A stretch of DNA of 64,000 nucleotides, taken from positions 62,001-126,000 of the forward strand of contig MSJH02000775.1 in assembly GCA_001931875.2 (NCBI GenBank). Reading direction: 5' to 3'. Below, piece by piece: positions 11,820 through 21,761 of this stretch; the first letter of the stretch is position 1; each line of letters begins with the position of its first letter. A program made the translations under genes and the position numbers. The notes beneath the pieces were generated by a model, which had not been told where the DNA came from, searched no databases, and saw only the letters and a list, made by a program, of their open reading frames with translations. Source of the DNA: Byssochlamys sp. IMV 00236 (lineage: Eukaryota > Ascomycota > Eurotiomycetes > Eurotiales > Thermoascaceae).

Positions 11820-13817
11820 TGTTACACTGTTCCCCGTGGTACACAAAACTGCAGGGCCCGTACCCATAATGTCAATCTGGCGTGGGGAGTGGCATTCCAT
11901 ATCCATCACCGTCAGTTTATGGGGTGTTTATGGCCTGCAGTCGCGAATTGTCGAGCGAGGTTAGTACTTAGAGCTGCAAATTACACCATTATACCCCTTT
12001 CGGTTATCTATCTCGTCGTGGATTCTGAATAGTGGAATTTTCCTATTCAAAAAGCCTACCGTTCTTCATCTACACCCCCTCTTCGTGAATGTTCAATGCT
12101 GTTATCCTTTATTTCCCATTTCATACAGATCACCACAAAGATATACTTTCGGCTATACACCTGCTTATTGGACCTCCCATAATCACTTGACCAAGAGACT
12201 TTGGACAGCTCCAGGTCGACCAATGGCTGAAGCCGGAGACCTCTAGCATCAATGCCACCACCCCCACCGAATGAACTTTAGGTGCTTCCAGCTTATAGTA
12301 ATGTTTATGAGTAACATTGATAGTCATCTTCCTGCATACGCGAATATCGTCAGAGAAGTTCCAGCTCCGGACTTTCGCCAATCTTCGTGCTACCCTACCT
12401 AGTTCCGGTAATCTCCATGGACGAACCATATTAATAATAGCGCACCATCCATGGGAAGATATCTATGGCCGTTATTAACAATATTTCCTAGTAAGAGGGA
12501 ACACAGAACCTCGCTTACCAAACCAGCAGATGGTATGCCGTCTACTTAACATACGAGACTATGGCCCACTGTATTGTCACCCGCCATCGAGAGCGAATTG
12601 GAGAAAACAGACAAATCAATGCCCGAGTGTCAGTCAAGTAGGTAGTCAAAGCTAGCTGTGGCCTACAAGCCAGAGCAACATATGAGCCGATGTCTCAATC
12701 CAGTATCAACTGAAATACACCCTGAATTATGCAGCTTTCCAGCAAGAGAAGATCATCTTCTGGTTCAAAGCCAAGTCCGCATTGTCCATTGTTGAACCCC
12801 ACAACTTTACTGTGAGGGCAATGTTCTTCATCCGTATTCGATTACAGCTCGGACACTACTGAGCAGCTATAGGACAAATGGTCGGACAGGAACCATAAAA
12901 CAGTAGGATACCTTACAGTACATCAAATTGGCGCCGTCAAGCAACTTCATCCGAGGGATAACGTCTGTATCTACCTTCCGCGCCAATTCACCTCTCAGTG
13001 TATCCTTATGAAATCAAGAAGTACCGTCCATACTTATTGTTGCTTGCGCAGCATCGCTGTTTGAGCGGGTTACGTGCTGGGTTCACCAAGGAGCTAGGAG
13101 AGGCAGCCGACAGTGCGAGGTAGTGTCCAGACGAAGGCCTCGTCCCAGTAACCGTAAGCAAGTAGAGGTCGCTCCAAAGCAATCCGAAGGCGGGGTAATA
13201 TCAGATGCTGAAGTACGAGGAAGCACAACCACGGAGCTCGCTCAAGGCTATGTCATTTAAAGAGGCGTAGGAGGAAGTTACAACTCTCAATGATCGGTGG
13301 GGTTTAGAAAGATTCAGCCGAGCATAATGTATACAGGGGGTAAATACTTTTGACGAGATAACCTATGGATGGTCCAAGTATAGACAGTAGCTGATTGGAT
13401 CGTCATTAGAGCGTGACTGGGGGGCTGTGCTCAAGACCTTCGAAGGCGCACTTGGTGCTGTTTCACACTTGCCCATTTGACTCCCCATTATATTCCTTAT
13501 GATGATAAGGCTTCCGTCAAATTTGAGCATCTTTCTTGTTCTCTCTCTCGACACATCTGTTGGCTTCTTTTGATTCTACTATCTTGGCCAGGTCTTTCAC
13601 GAACAGATAATAAGACGCGACAACTTCACCCCGCAAGCTGAGCTAGTCTTGGCATCAGCCTCAATGAACGAAAGACTAGGAATACCTAACTATACCACGT
13701 TCTGACAGCTTGCGCTTGTGATATTTGACTTGGATATCATCAGTCTCTCTGCAAGACCAAGACTGTTCCGTTACGACAGACGGCGCGGGGTAGAGTAAGC
13801 TATACGACGGAAACAAG

Positions 13818-16800
13818 ATGCCAGCTTTCGAGCCAGAAGAAGGACCCCCCGGTAAAGGGTGAGTCCATTATACACAAGACTGATGGCTTATAAGCTCATT
13901 CGTTGGAAAGGAAACACAAAGCTGAAGACAAAACGCCGTTCTAATGTGATGAACCCAATTGTACACAAAAAGAGGGGTTTAGAACTGCAAATGATCTTGA
14001 AAGACACAGGAGACATTGTCTATCCAAGAAGTCTGGAAATGGACCTCGGATGGTATATAGATGTTTTGCGTTTGAGTGTGGAAAGAGGTTCAGACGGTGG
14101 AAATATTTGGACGATTTTGGTCACCATCTTGCCGAAATGCATCCTAATGAAAACCCTTCTGAACTGTTGAAAAAGTAAGTATCCATTCGCTTTATGTATT
14201 ATTATGCTTTCTTATCATACTTTTTAGGTCTGAAGAATGGTTCGCGAAAGAGGAAGCTCGTGCCAAAGTCAGTCTGTGGGGTTCATCCCTACGTCCTCCT
14301 CTAGCTCAAGATTCACAGGTGGGAATTACAGAAGAGGCCTCGAAGAGGTCTAGAGACTTGACTCTTATAGGCACTGGTTCGGCCCCAAGTCCCCCTCTAA
14401 ACTCCAAAGTATTTACCCCAAATATTCTCGGTTCATCCCAAAGCTTTATCAATACAGAGAACGTACCGCAGATGGAAATTACAGAAGAGGTCTTGAAATC
14501 TCTTCATATAATAAGTCGAGAAAGCTACTTGGCCGCACTATGCGTCCGGAAACCAGAGGCCATTGTATCAACAGGCCCCCTAAAAGGGATAATAGATACT
14601 TACTACGGACGTATTGCGGATACTTTCGATGCAGTTATTCTGATTGAGGCTTGCAGAAGAGGTCTAGTTGAGCGAGTCACACGATTTCGATTCCATTGGC
14701 TCTCCAGAGCGGTTAGACCAGGCTCGGTTCTCGTTTTTTGTGAGGATGAAATGGGCGCTCATTCCACCCAAAATGTCAGGCCAAAGGGCGACAAAATGGC
14801 AATACTTCAATGTATCGCTTCACGCTCACTAAACCAACTCACCAAAAGGTGGTGGCTAGTAACTGACCCCGACAATTATACCTGGACCATCGTGGCTCAT
14901 CCTCATCCTCATGAGCAAACGCATGAGTTGAAGCGGCCGCTGAACGATCAGCGCTTCTCTCATATCCACTCTATGCTAGCCCCAACTAAGAGTCTCACTG
15001 ATACACCAGAATTATCCGGCACGAATAAAGAGTCAAAGCTGGACGAGGGTCAGAGTCTCTCCAAGTGTACTGTGTCCGAACTTCTGAAGACAGATGCAGA
15101 TTTAACCGTGAAGTCCGAGACGGAAAGCGTATACTCAGATGACTACGCCACGTCCGACACTAGAATGGAATATCTCAGTGAATTTGCTGACGAGCTTGTC
15201 AAGGTTATTCAGCCTTACCGGCCTGATGAGAAAACTGTGCAGAGAATTTCCGCTGTCCTCTTGGATCTTCTCAAAGCTTTTGCCCTGAGCCTCGGTCATG
15301 GTTCGCCTACCCCGTTGCATAGTGACATGATGGTTCTCATTCACAAGAATCGGAAGTATGTTGAGCGGTGATAACGGTGCACTTATGGAGCGTTGCTAAT
15401 TGACGTTATTTTCCACTAGATACATCGTGACAGTGTTCAAGGAGCGCCTAATCAGAGACAACAGCAATAAGGAGAGGCCGGAATATGGGAATGACATGCC
15501 CTCGGGCGACATCATGTGCCTTCGGCAGTCGAAGAACGACGACCATGCCCATAAGCAAGTCCAACATACTGAACGCCAACTGGAGGCAGAGGCTCATGGA
15601 CACGAATCTCTCCGTCTGCTAGAATACCGACGCCTTGTCCAGGGCGCCCCGACATATACATGGCTTCTCTCACACGTAAGAAACGAGTGCATTCTTTACA
15701 CGCCTGGTCAGGACGTCGCAAAGGGCATCAGAAATGCCATCCTCAAATCATTACCTGTTTCATCGAGAATCAGCCATCAAAAGCCCACGGAAACTTTTAG
15801 CGTAGGTTTCAAAATAAAATGGGATCCTCTCAAGTTTCTGCTAGAGGAGTACGAAGAGGACCCGGCGGCAGCCCTCGAGCAAGCTCTTACTTTTACCGGG
15901 TTCGACAGTGAGGTCGAAGCAGAAAGCTTCGGCCAGTACATGCGTCGAACATGGCCTGTAACCGGTGATGCCATGGTTCTACTCCTCAAATCCCTTGTTT
16001 CAAATACCCGTGAAGGATTTGGTATGTGGTTGTCCCTCCCATCCTGTGCTCTCGCCACTAATACGCAACACGAAAATGCAGTCACCCGGGATGACGGTAT
16101 AACTATGAACATCTCAATGCATCCATCACAGGATTGCAAGTCATCGTTAGTTGTATGGCTTGATATCTGTGGTACTGCGGCGTCTATCGCGGAAGTAGGC
16201 GAGCAGCTTGCGTGGGCTGCAAGTGCTCTTCAATCTGCGCAGCACGAGCATACACTCGTGAGGAGCGAACCCATCATTAATTCGGTTCAAATTGGACACG
16301 TATCTAATCAGGAATCTCCTTCGATATCTTATGTATTTGATATCGGCATTGAACTACATGAGATAAATCCTTCTGCCGAATATTGCTGGTTGGGGCTAGT
16401 TTCTCGCCCAGCGGTCGTTGAGGGCTTCCCAATTCGACAAAGACCAGCAGAGTGCCCTCCGGGTCTCGAAATTCCACTTCACGTCATGGCTCATCTTATG
16501 GATACTCGAAAGGTACACCGGTTTCATGGAAAGACCGTGCTAAAGGGGTTCTCGACTTTGTTGGTCCCAACGGGAAGCATCAACGATACCATTAGCTGGC
16601 ATCTTATTCAGCAAAGTAATGATCAGCGAATTTCGTATCTTGAGAGTCAGATATTCCCAGACTTGACTATTTCAATCAGCCAGTTAGAGAAGGCCAGGCA
16701 TATCCTGGGTTGGTGCCCTGAGATGGTATTCTACGGTGGTAAGGGGTTCCATCCCATTCCCACAAGGCTCTTGCATCTGACACTTAACACAGGAGCAGCC

Positions 16801-19236
16801 GATGCAAATTACGGAATTAGCGACTCTCAGCTTCCTCGGCTCCCTCCGCGTTGTGAGCTTCGTATTTTGAAGGATGCATCTCTATCCTCTGACTACACAA
16901 TCACGGGGACCAAAGGATACATCCTGGGCCGAAAAGATGTTCGTTTACGACGCAACGGCTACGTGAGTAAAATGAAATGGGTCGCTGAAAAATACATCAA
17001 TGTTTGGGACGTTGGAGAGGAAAGGGGCTGGCTACTCAATGGAGCGAGTGGTCTGCTGCATCTAGTTCGTGCGTCTTTGGAGCGAGACAGGTCTGATTCA
17101 GCTCTCAGATCAGTACTTCTCCTCAAAGAAGATAGCTTGACTGAGGCTTCGAAGGCACACCACCCCGCCGCCGCTCTGCACATCCTTCTTAACCCGAAGA
17201 ATGTGGACCTCAGTATATACTGTGTCGATGCGCATGTAAAATTCAAAGACCGTGTGGGGGACTTCTATGATCAGCTAGAAAAATTATACGACTACCAAGT
17301 CAGTGGCCTCCGAGATGTTGAAGGAACGGCTGCGGTACCACGGTCTTTGCTGGAAGGATGGGACTTTCAGGACCTGATCCTCGAAAGAGATCCCATTCAT
17401 CCCCGTCATACCACTCTCAACCAAGACGGATTATCTTGGGTTGATTTCATCCGCTCAATAAAGGCCATCACAGTATTTGGGCGTGGGTTCGGGGATATCA
17501 TTAGGCCGCTGAACTCTTCTTGTTCGAAGTGGTCAAGATTGAAGCCGAAGAAATCATACCTTGCTGCTACCATGTTCGATCTGAATAAAATCATGGCTGC
17601 TCATGGTGATCCATACAGTGTTCCAATGAAACTAACCCATGATATCATGTGGAACATACCCGAAGAGGCATTAGCCCTTTGTCCATGCAACGGAGACAGG
17701 CACAAAAGTCACACAATTTTGGTTCAAAGTCTTCTTCCCTCGAGCATGCGTCGTCAGCTACTTGCAATTTCCTCCATTCCCTCCAATATGGGACAAAATG
17801 ACGGAGCTGTCATCTTTGGATTCAACAAGAGACACCGGTGGTTCTGGAGCGATACTGGTCCACCATCACGGACGCCAATCCACCTGGGTAGCGATACACC
17901 CTATAAAGAGTCTCTAAATACCCACTCTGACGATAGTGGCCTTGGGGGGAGTTCATATTCATCGACACCCAGTGAAACTGGGATGCCAGCTAGCTCTAGT
18001 TCGTCCGCCAACGATAACCCGAATTCCAGCCAGCGACTTAGAATACTTCCCGGGTCAGGTAAGCGACAAATAGGCATCGGGAGCAATTCTCTGTCCGCAA
18101 ATAAATACAGAATAGGGATTGTGTGTGCTCTACATATTGAATTGAAGGCTGTCCGCTCCCTGTTTGACGAAGCCCACTCCAATGTGGCAATAGCAGATGG
18201 AGACCCCAATTATTATGCTTTTGGACGCATGGGAGGGCACAATGTTGTTGCTGTATGTCTTCCACATGGAGTATATGGCACGAACGCGGCCACGGATGTC
18301 ATATCGAATATGAGACGGAGCTTTCCGTCACTGGATTTCTGTCTCTTGGCTGGTATTGGAGCGGGTGTACCTTCGACGAAGAATGATATTCGTCTTGGAG
18401 ATGTCGTCGTCAGCACACCCTCCGGAATGTACTCGGGCGTTCTCCCATATGATATGATTAAGAGTCTCGAATTAGGAATATCGCGACTAAATGGATACCT
18501 ATGTCCACCACCGCAGACTCTGATGTGTGCAATTAGCGAGTTGGAGTCCGACCCAAATCTATCACCCACGCCCCTCGATGAATTTCTGCAACGGATCCAA
18601 GAACGCAGTCCACAATATAAATATCCAGGAGCAGACAATGATCAACTTTTCACCCCCGAATATATACATCCTAATGAGAAGGATGAAACTTGTGAGAGAT
18701 GCGATCCGAGCTACTTGATGAGAAGAACAAGACGCTCTTCCGATCAACCGAGGATTTTTTACGGTCTGATTGCATCCGGAAACCGGTTGATGAGATCTGC
18801 TAGTGAGCGAGATAAACTTGGAAGAGAGCATAACGTGCTTTGTTTCGAGATGGAGGCAGCAGGGGTCATGAATACTTTTCCGTGCTTGATCATCCGCGGG
18901 ATATGTGACTACGCCGATTCTCACAAGAACAAGACCTGGCAATATTATGCATCCGCAACGGCTGCGGCGTACGCAAAATTGCTTCTTTCCCGCGTCAGAG
19001 GGTCAGGTACAACAGAAAGTCTTGCCTCAACAGCTGAGGTTCTCCAAGATCAGTACTCCTCGAGAAAGAGATTACGATCACAAGAGACAGGTGGGTACAG
19101 GATGTCTAGGAAACGGCAGCATAACCAAATGGCAGCTGCACAGTCGTGCTGGGATGGGGATGAGGGGAGACCCGAAAGATCAGATCAGAACGATGGTTCA
19201 TCTGTGCACTATGAATCGCTGAGTAGCTCTGAGTAG
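13818..19236 (+). CDS. Large protein: N-terminal C2H2-like zinc-finger region plus C-terminal nucleoside phosphorylase (PNP_UDP) domain
   Basis: Preferred model: join(13818..13858, 13983..14174, 14228..15355, 15420..19236), 1725 aa. Splicing exon 1 to an acceptor at 13910 instead restores a complete first finger (CDEPNC...ERHRRH) but brings in a TAA at 13942. Starting at the ATG at 14050 gives 1689 aa. The second finger contains YRCFAFECGKRF...HHLAEMH. The long middle, about 1,200 residues, is not recognised and includes a Ser-rich linker just before the last domain. The C-terminal domain (nt 18100-19008) begins KYRIGIVCALHIELKAV, has the glycine motif LLAGIGAGVPS, and ends with the nucleoside-site block FEMEAAGVMNTFPCLIIRG...DYADSHKNKTWQ. 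In fungal NLR-like proteins this domain is usually N-terminal; here it is C-terminal with no NACHT/NB-ARC P-loop seen. It may cleave a nucleoside or nucleotide (inference). Confidence 0.85.
13942..13944 (+). other. In-frame TAA inside the first zinc finger of the PNP-domain gene
   Basis: In the reading frame that continues into the second finger, the codon before CDEPNC is TAA, where C2H2 proteins usually have a Lys or similar residue (TPF-x-CDEPNC). A 52-nt intron (13859-13910, donor GTGAGT, branch-like ACTGAT) would place it in the message. A longer 124-nt intron (13859-13982) removes it together with both cysteines of that finger. Either the gene has lost its first finger by a nonsense change, or splicing now avoids the stop, or the base is an assembly error. 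Confidence 0.65.
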
Positions 19237-19870
19237 CTGTCAACAGTGAGATCCGAGATGGCCATCGGTCCGACAGTGGCGCTGACTTTGTTCGAGTCTA
19301 GCAAGCGAAAACTGTCTCATTATTTCACTTCCAACGCGCTACTAGTATCTGTATCTCAAAGGCTCGCGAAGAATATTATAGGCAGGGGACGAAAGAATAC
19401 CAGTTTGGTCAGGTCTTTCGATAAGGATACTCGTCAAAATATACTGGTAATAGCAATGCTTTTGCTTCATCCTGGAATAGATTATTAGTGGATATGATTT
19501 TAGCAAGGTGAGGAATTCGTTTAGAAGTATTCCGCCATATCATAATCCAAGAGTTTCTTTATGGGGTTCAGAGGGCAATGTTTAAGATCGGACACACGTA
19601 GTTGAAGAAGAGATGCCAGTAGGGGAGACCTATATACCTATAAAGCCTGACCTATTCCAAAAGTTCTGTGTAGAGTAGTTGATCAACTGATGATCAGAGT
19701 CTGTAGCGGTATCTAATTTACTCCAGTGTACAGGAAGGGCTCAATTGGTCTTGGGCCGCGGGTTTGATTAAGCATTAAATAATTTTGCATTCCTATTGAA
19801 GCTAGAGTTAGCTAGCAAGCTAGGAGAAAAGTATAGCGCCAGGCAACAGGGTACTCCCATCAGTTCAATA
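19237..19870. other. Convergent intergenic region with one copy of a direct repeat
   Basis: The region lies between the 3' ends of the PNP-domain gene and the orphan gene. Apart from the repeat copy at 19588-19660, no gene or site could be supported. It includes TAGC/CTAG-rich segments near 19797-19825. Confidence 0.5.
19588..19660 (+). repeat. Direct repeat, copy A
   Basis: The copy starts TCGGACACACGTAGTTGAAG and matches a second copy at 21551-21625 in the same orientation. The first 50 nt are nearly identical with a few substitutions; the match then weakens but resumes at AAAGCCTG. The two copies bracket the orphan gene at 19871-20908. Confidence 0.75.
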
Positions 19871-20908
19871 TCAAGCCTGCGACACCTCGAGGCCATGAGC
19901 TTGAAGCTCCATTGCCAGCAAATTGGCCATGCTTCTCTCTATATCCTCAGAAGATTCCCAATCTTTTTTAGTACAATCTTTGTAAGCTTCAATCACACGT
20001 GAATACCTTCCAGTCCATTTGGCATGGAAGTCCGCAAGCTTGGTCCCATGAGGAAGCCAAAAGCCATATGCGGGAATCTCAATTAGGGCTTCTTCCTTTT
20101 CATCTGGATTGACGGTGAATTTCCGCAGTCCCTGCCTAACACTAGAAGCTAGTTTCGAATCCAGTTCACCAAGAACTGGTATAGTGCTTAGGCGGTCGAT
20201 AATGGATGTCCAGTCTGAGCAGGACCTGACGATAAGTGTCGCAAGCCATTGGACAGGCTGAATGAAATAGGTGCCGCAAATCTTCTCCTCATAGTCCATG
20301 CATGACTGGGGAATCGTGAAACACTCAAGAGCTGCCATGACTGATGCCACCGATGGTGTTGCTTCCCAGAGATTCATAGGAGCATAAATGGCCTCCAATG
20401 ATAACAAGCCGACCCGTATCAACTCCTCAGCTACGCAAAATACACGCTCCTGTACTTTCCATCTGAACCACGTAATGTAAGCAATCTGAGTGAGGGCCTC
20501 CGGTCTTTTCTCAGGAGGAAGCCGGGAGAGCGTGCACCATTCGGTTGTAACGGCTTCGTCCCCACGAACGCACCACTCGAGGTTGATCAGTGCCATCTCG
20601 CCACTAATCATACTACTTGCCGTTGCGTAAGATGGATCTGATACTGTATTTCGTGTTGTAGGATGTCGCAGAAAGTCCAAGGCTTCATTTCTTGGAGTAA
20701 GCACTCGGCAAGCACGGACGGGAGCATTCGAAAAGGAGATATCTAAGTAGTCGCGGCACATAACTTCGCGCAAAAGGCGAACAATTCGCGAGTCTGTGAA
20801 GAATTCTGGTGTCGACCGCAGGTTTGTAGGAATATTAGGGTTATTTAGTTTTTGATAGACGTGGGCCTTCTGCTTCCGCAGTGTCGAGTTTTCATCGTCA
20901 TCCTTCAT
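19871..20908 (-). CDS. Orphan protein of unknown function, possibly 5'-truncated
   Basis: From the first ATG (20908) the frame gives 345 aa. The frame is open a further 37 codons upstream to 21019, just after a TCTAG acceptor-like site, but no ATG was found on this strand between 20909 and about 21300. This suggests a missing or distant first exon. I recognise no family. The protein is soluble and mixed alpha-type, with no signal peptide or membrane helix. Distinct stretches include EFFTDSRIVRLLREVMCRDY, WCVRGDEAVTTEWC and AYGFWLPHGTKLADFHAKW. It is convergent to the PNP-domain gene and is bracketed by a pair of direct repeats, suggesting that the segment was moved or duplicated as a unit (inference). 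Confidence 0.6.
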   Translation of the reverse strand: MKDDDENSTLRKQKAHVYQKLNNPNIPTNLRSTPEFFTDSRIVRLLREVMCRDYLDISFSNAPVRACRVLTPRNEALDFLRHPTTRNTVSDPSYATASSMISGEMALINLEWCVRGDEAVTTEWCTLSRLPPEKRPEALTQIAYITWFRWKVQERVFCVAEELIRVGLLSLEAIYAPMNLWEATPSVASVMAALECFTIPQSCMDYEEKICGTYFIQPVQWLATLIVRSCSDWTSIIDRLSTIPVLGELDSKLASSVRQGLRKFTVNPDEKEEALIEIPAYGFWLPHGTKLADFHAKWTGRYSRVIEAYKDCTKKDWESSEDIERSMANLLAMELQAHGLEVSQA

Positions 20909-21399
20909 TAACCCAAGTGTTCGCACAAAGGTCTGGCCCAATAGAGAGTTTCGAAGTCGCCCATTGGCGGAACGGCGATCTGAATAACTCAGTTGACCGG
21001 CTTGGGCGGATGTGTGCACCTAGATATTTGATTGATTTAAGTCAAGTTCCGCGGAGATGAAGAAAGTAGGTAGTACTGACAGTAATGCAAGGTGATTGTG
21101 GCGTTGCTATTATGCTGGTCGGAAGCTTAATTTTATAACCACAATTTGACAGGCAGTAATAATGGCAGGAGACCCTGCGAAGAGGCCTGTAACAGTGTCG
21201 ACAGAAGCAAAATCAAGACCCCTCGCGGGTGCCTGCTTATCGCTAAGCTTCTCCTTCGGAGGGTCTGCTGCCTAAGAACTGTAGCTGCCTTTTTTATAAA
21301 TATATTTCAGGGTATAAAACGGCGGGAAACCTGCTATGCGGGAATCTGTCGAATATTGAATGATGGCACGGAAGCATAGCCTGACCAAAACGGCATGAA

Positions 21400-21426
21400 T
21401 TGCTTGCTTGCTTGCTTGCTTGCTTG
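21400..21426 (+). repeat. (TTGC)6 microsatellite
   Basis: Six perfect TTGC units plus a partial one. It lies between the orphan gene and direct repeat copy B. Confidence 0.9.
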
Positions 21427-21550
21427 TTGATCTAGGGAGATCTGATCCCATATTTATCTCTAGCATACAAAGAACCTATATCCTAGTAATCTAGTAATCA
21501 AACGGATGATTGACAGATCACCTGGCGTTCTCTTTGTAGGCCGACACAAT

Positions 21551-21625
21551 TCGGACACACGTAGTTAAAGAAGAGATGCCAGTAAGGGATGCCTATATAC
21601 TTAACCCACAAAGCCTGGCCTAACC
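21551..21625 (+). repeat. Direct repeat, copy B
   Basis: The copy starts TCGGACACACGTAGTTAAAG and matches copy A at 19588-19660. Shared segments include AAGAGATGCCAGTA, CCTATATAC and AAAGCCTG. Copy B has a short insertion between the last two blocks. Confidence 0.75.
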
Positions 21626-21761
21626 TAACCAAACCCCATTGATTGGGACGGACTATGATTTAAAATACCAAGATGTTGTGCACATTATTCATCCACTTTC
21701 TATTTCAAACACGAATAGATACAACCCAAAGTGTACTGCGGAACAGAAAAACTATAACATC

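Larger units (their letters stand above)
7917..13817. other. Gene desert of almost 6 kb
   Basis: No gene could be supported over 5.9 kb, apart from a weak 55-codon frame at 11501-11668 and a cluster of small inverted repeats after it. Open frames here are short, overlap on both strands and have no recognisable motifs. No transposase, reverse transcriptase or integrase motif was seen, so a decayed mobile element is only a possibility. Confidence 0.55.
20909..21761. other. Spacer between the orphan gene and the permease
   Basis: Besides the possible upstream coding extension of the orphan gene to 21019, this stretch holds a (TTGC)n microsatellite and the second copy of the direct repeat. No further gene was seen. 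Confidence 0.5.
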
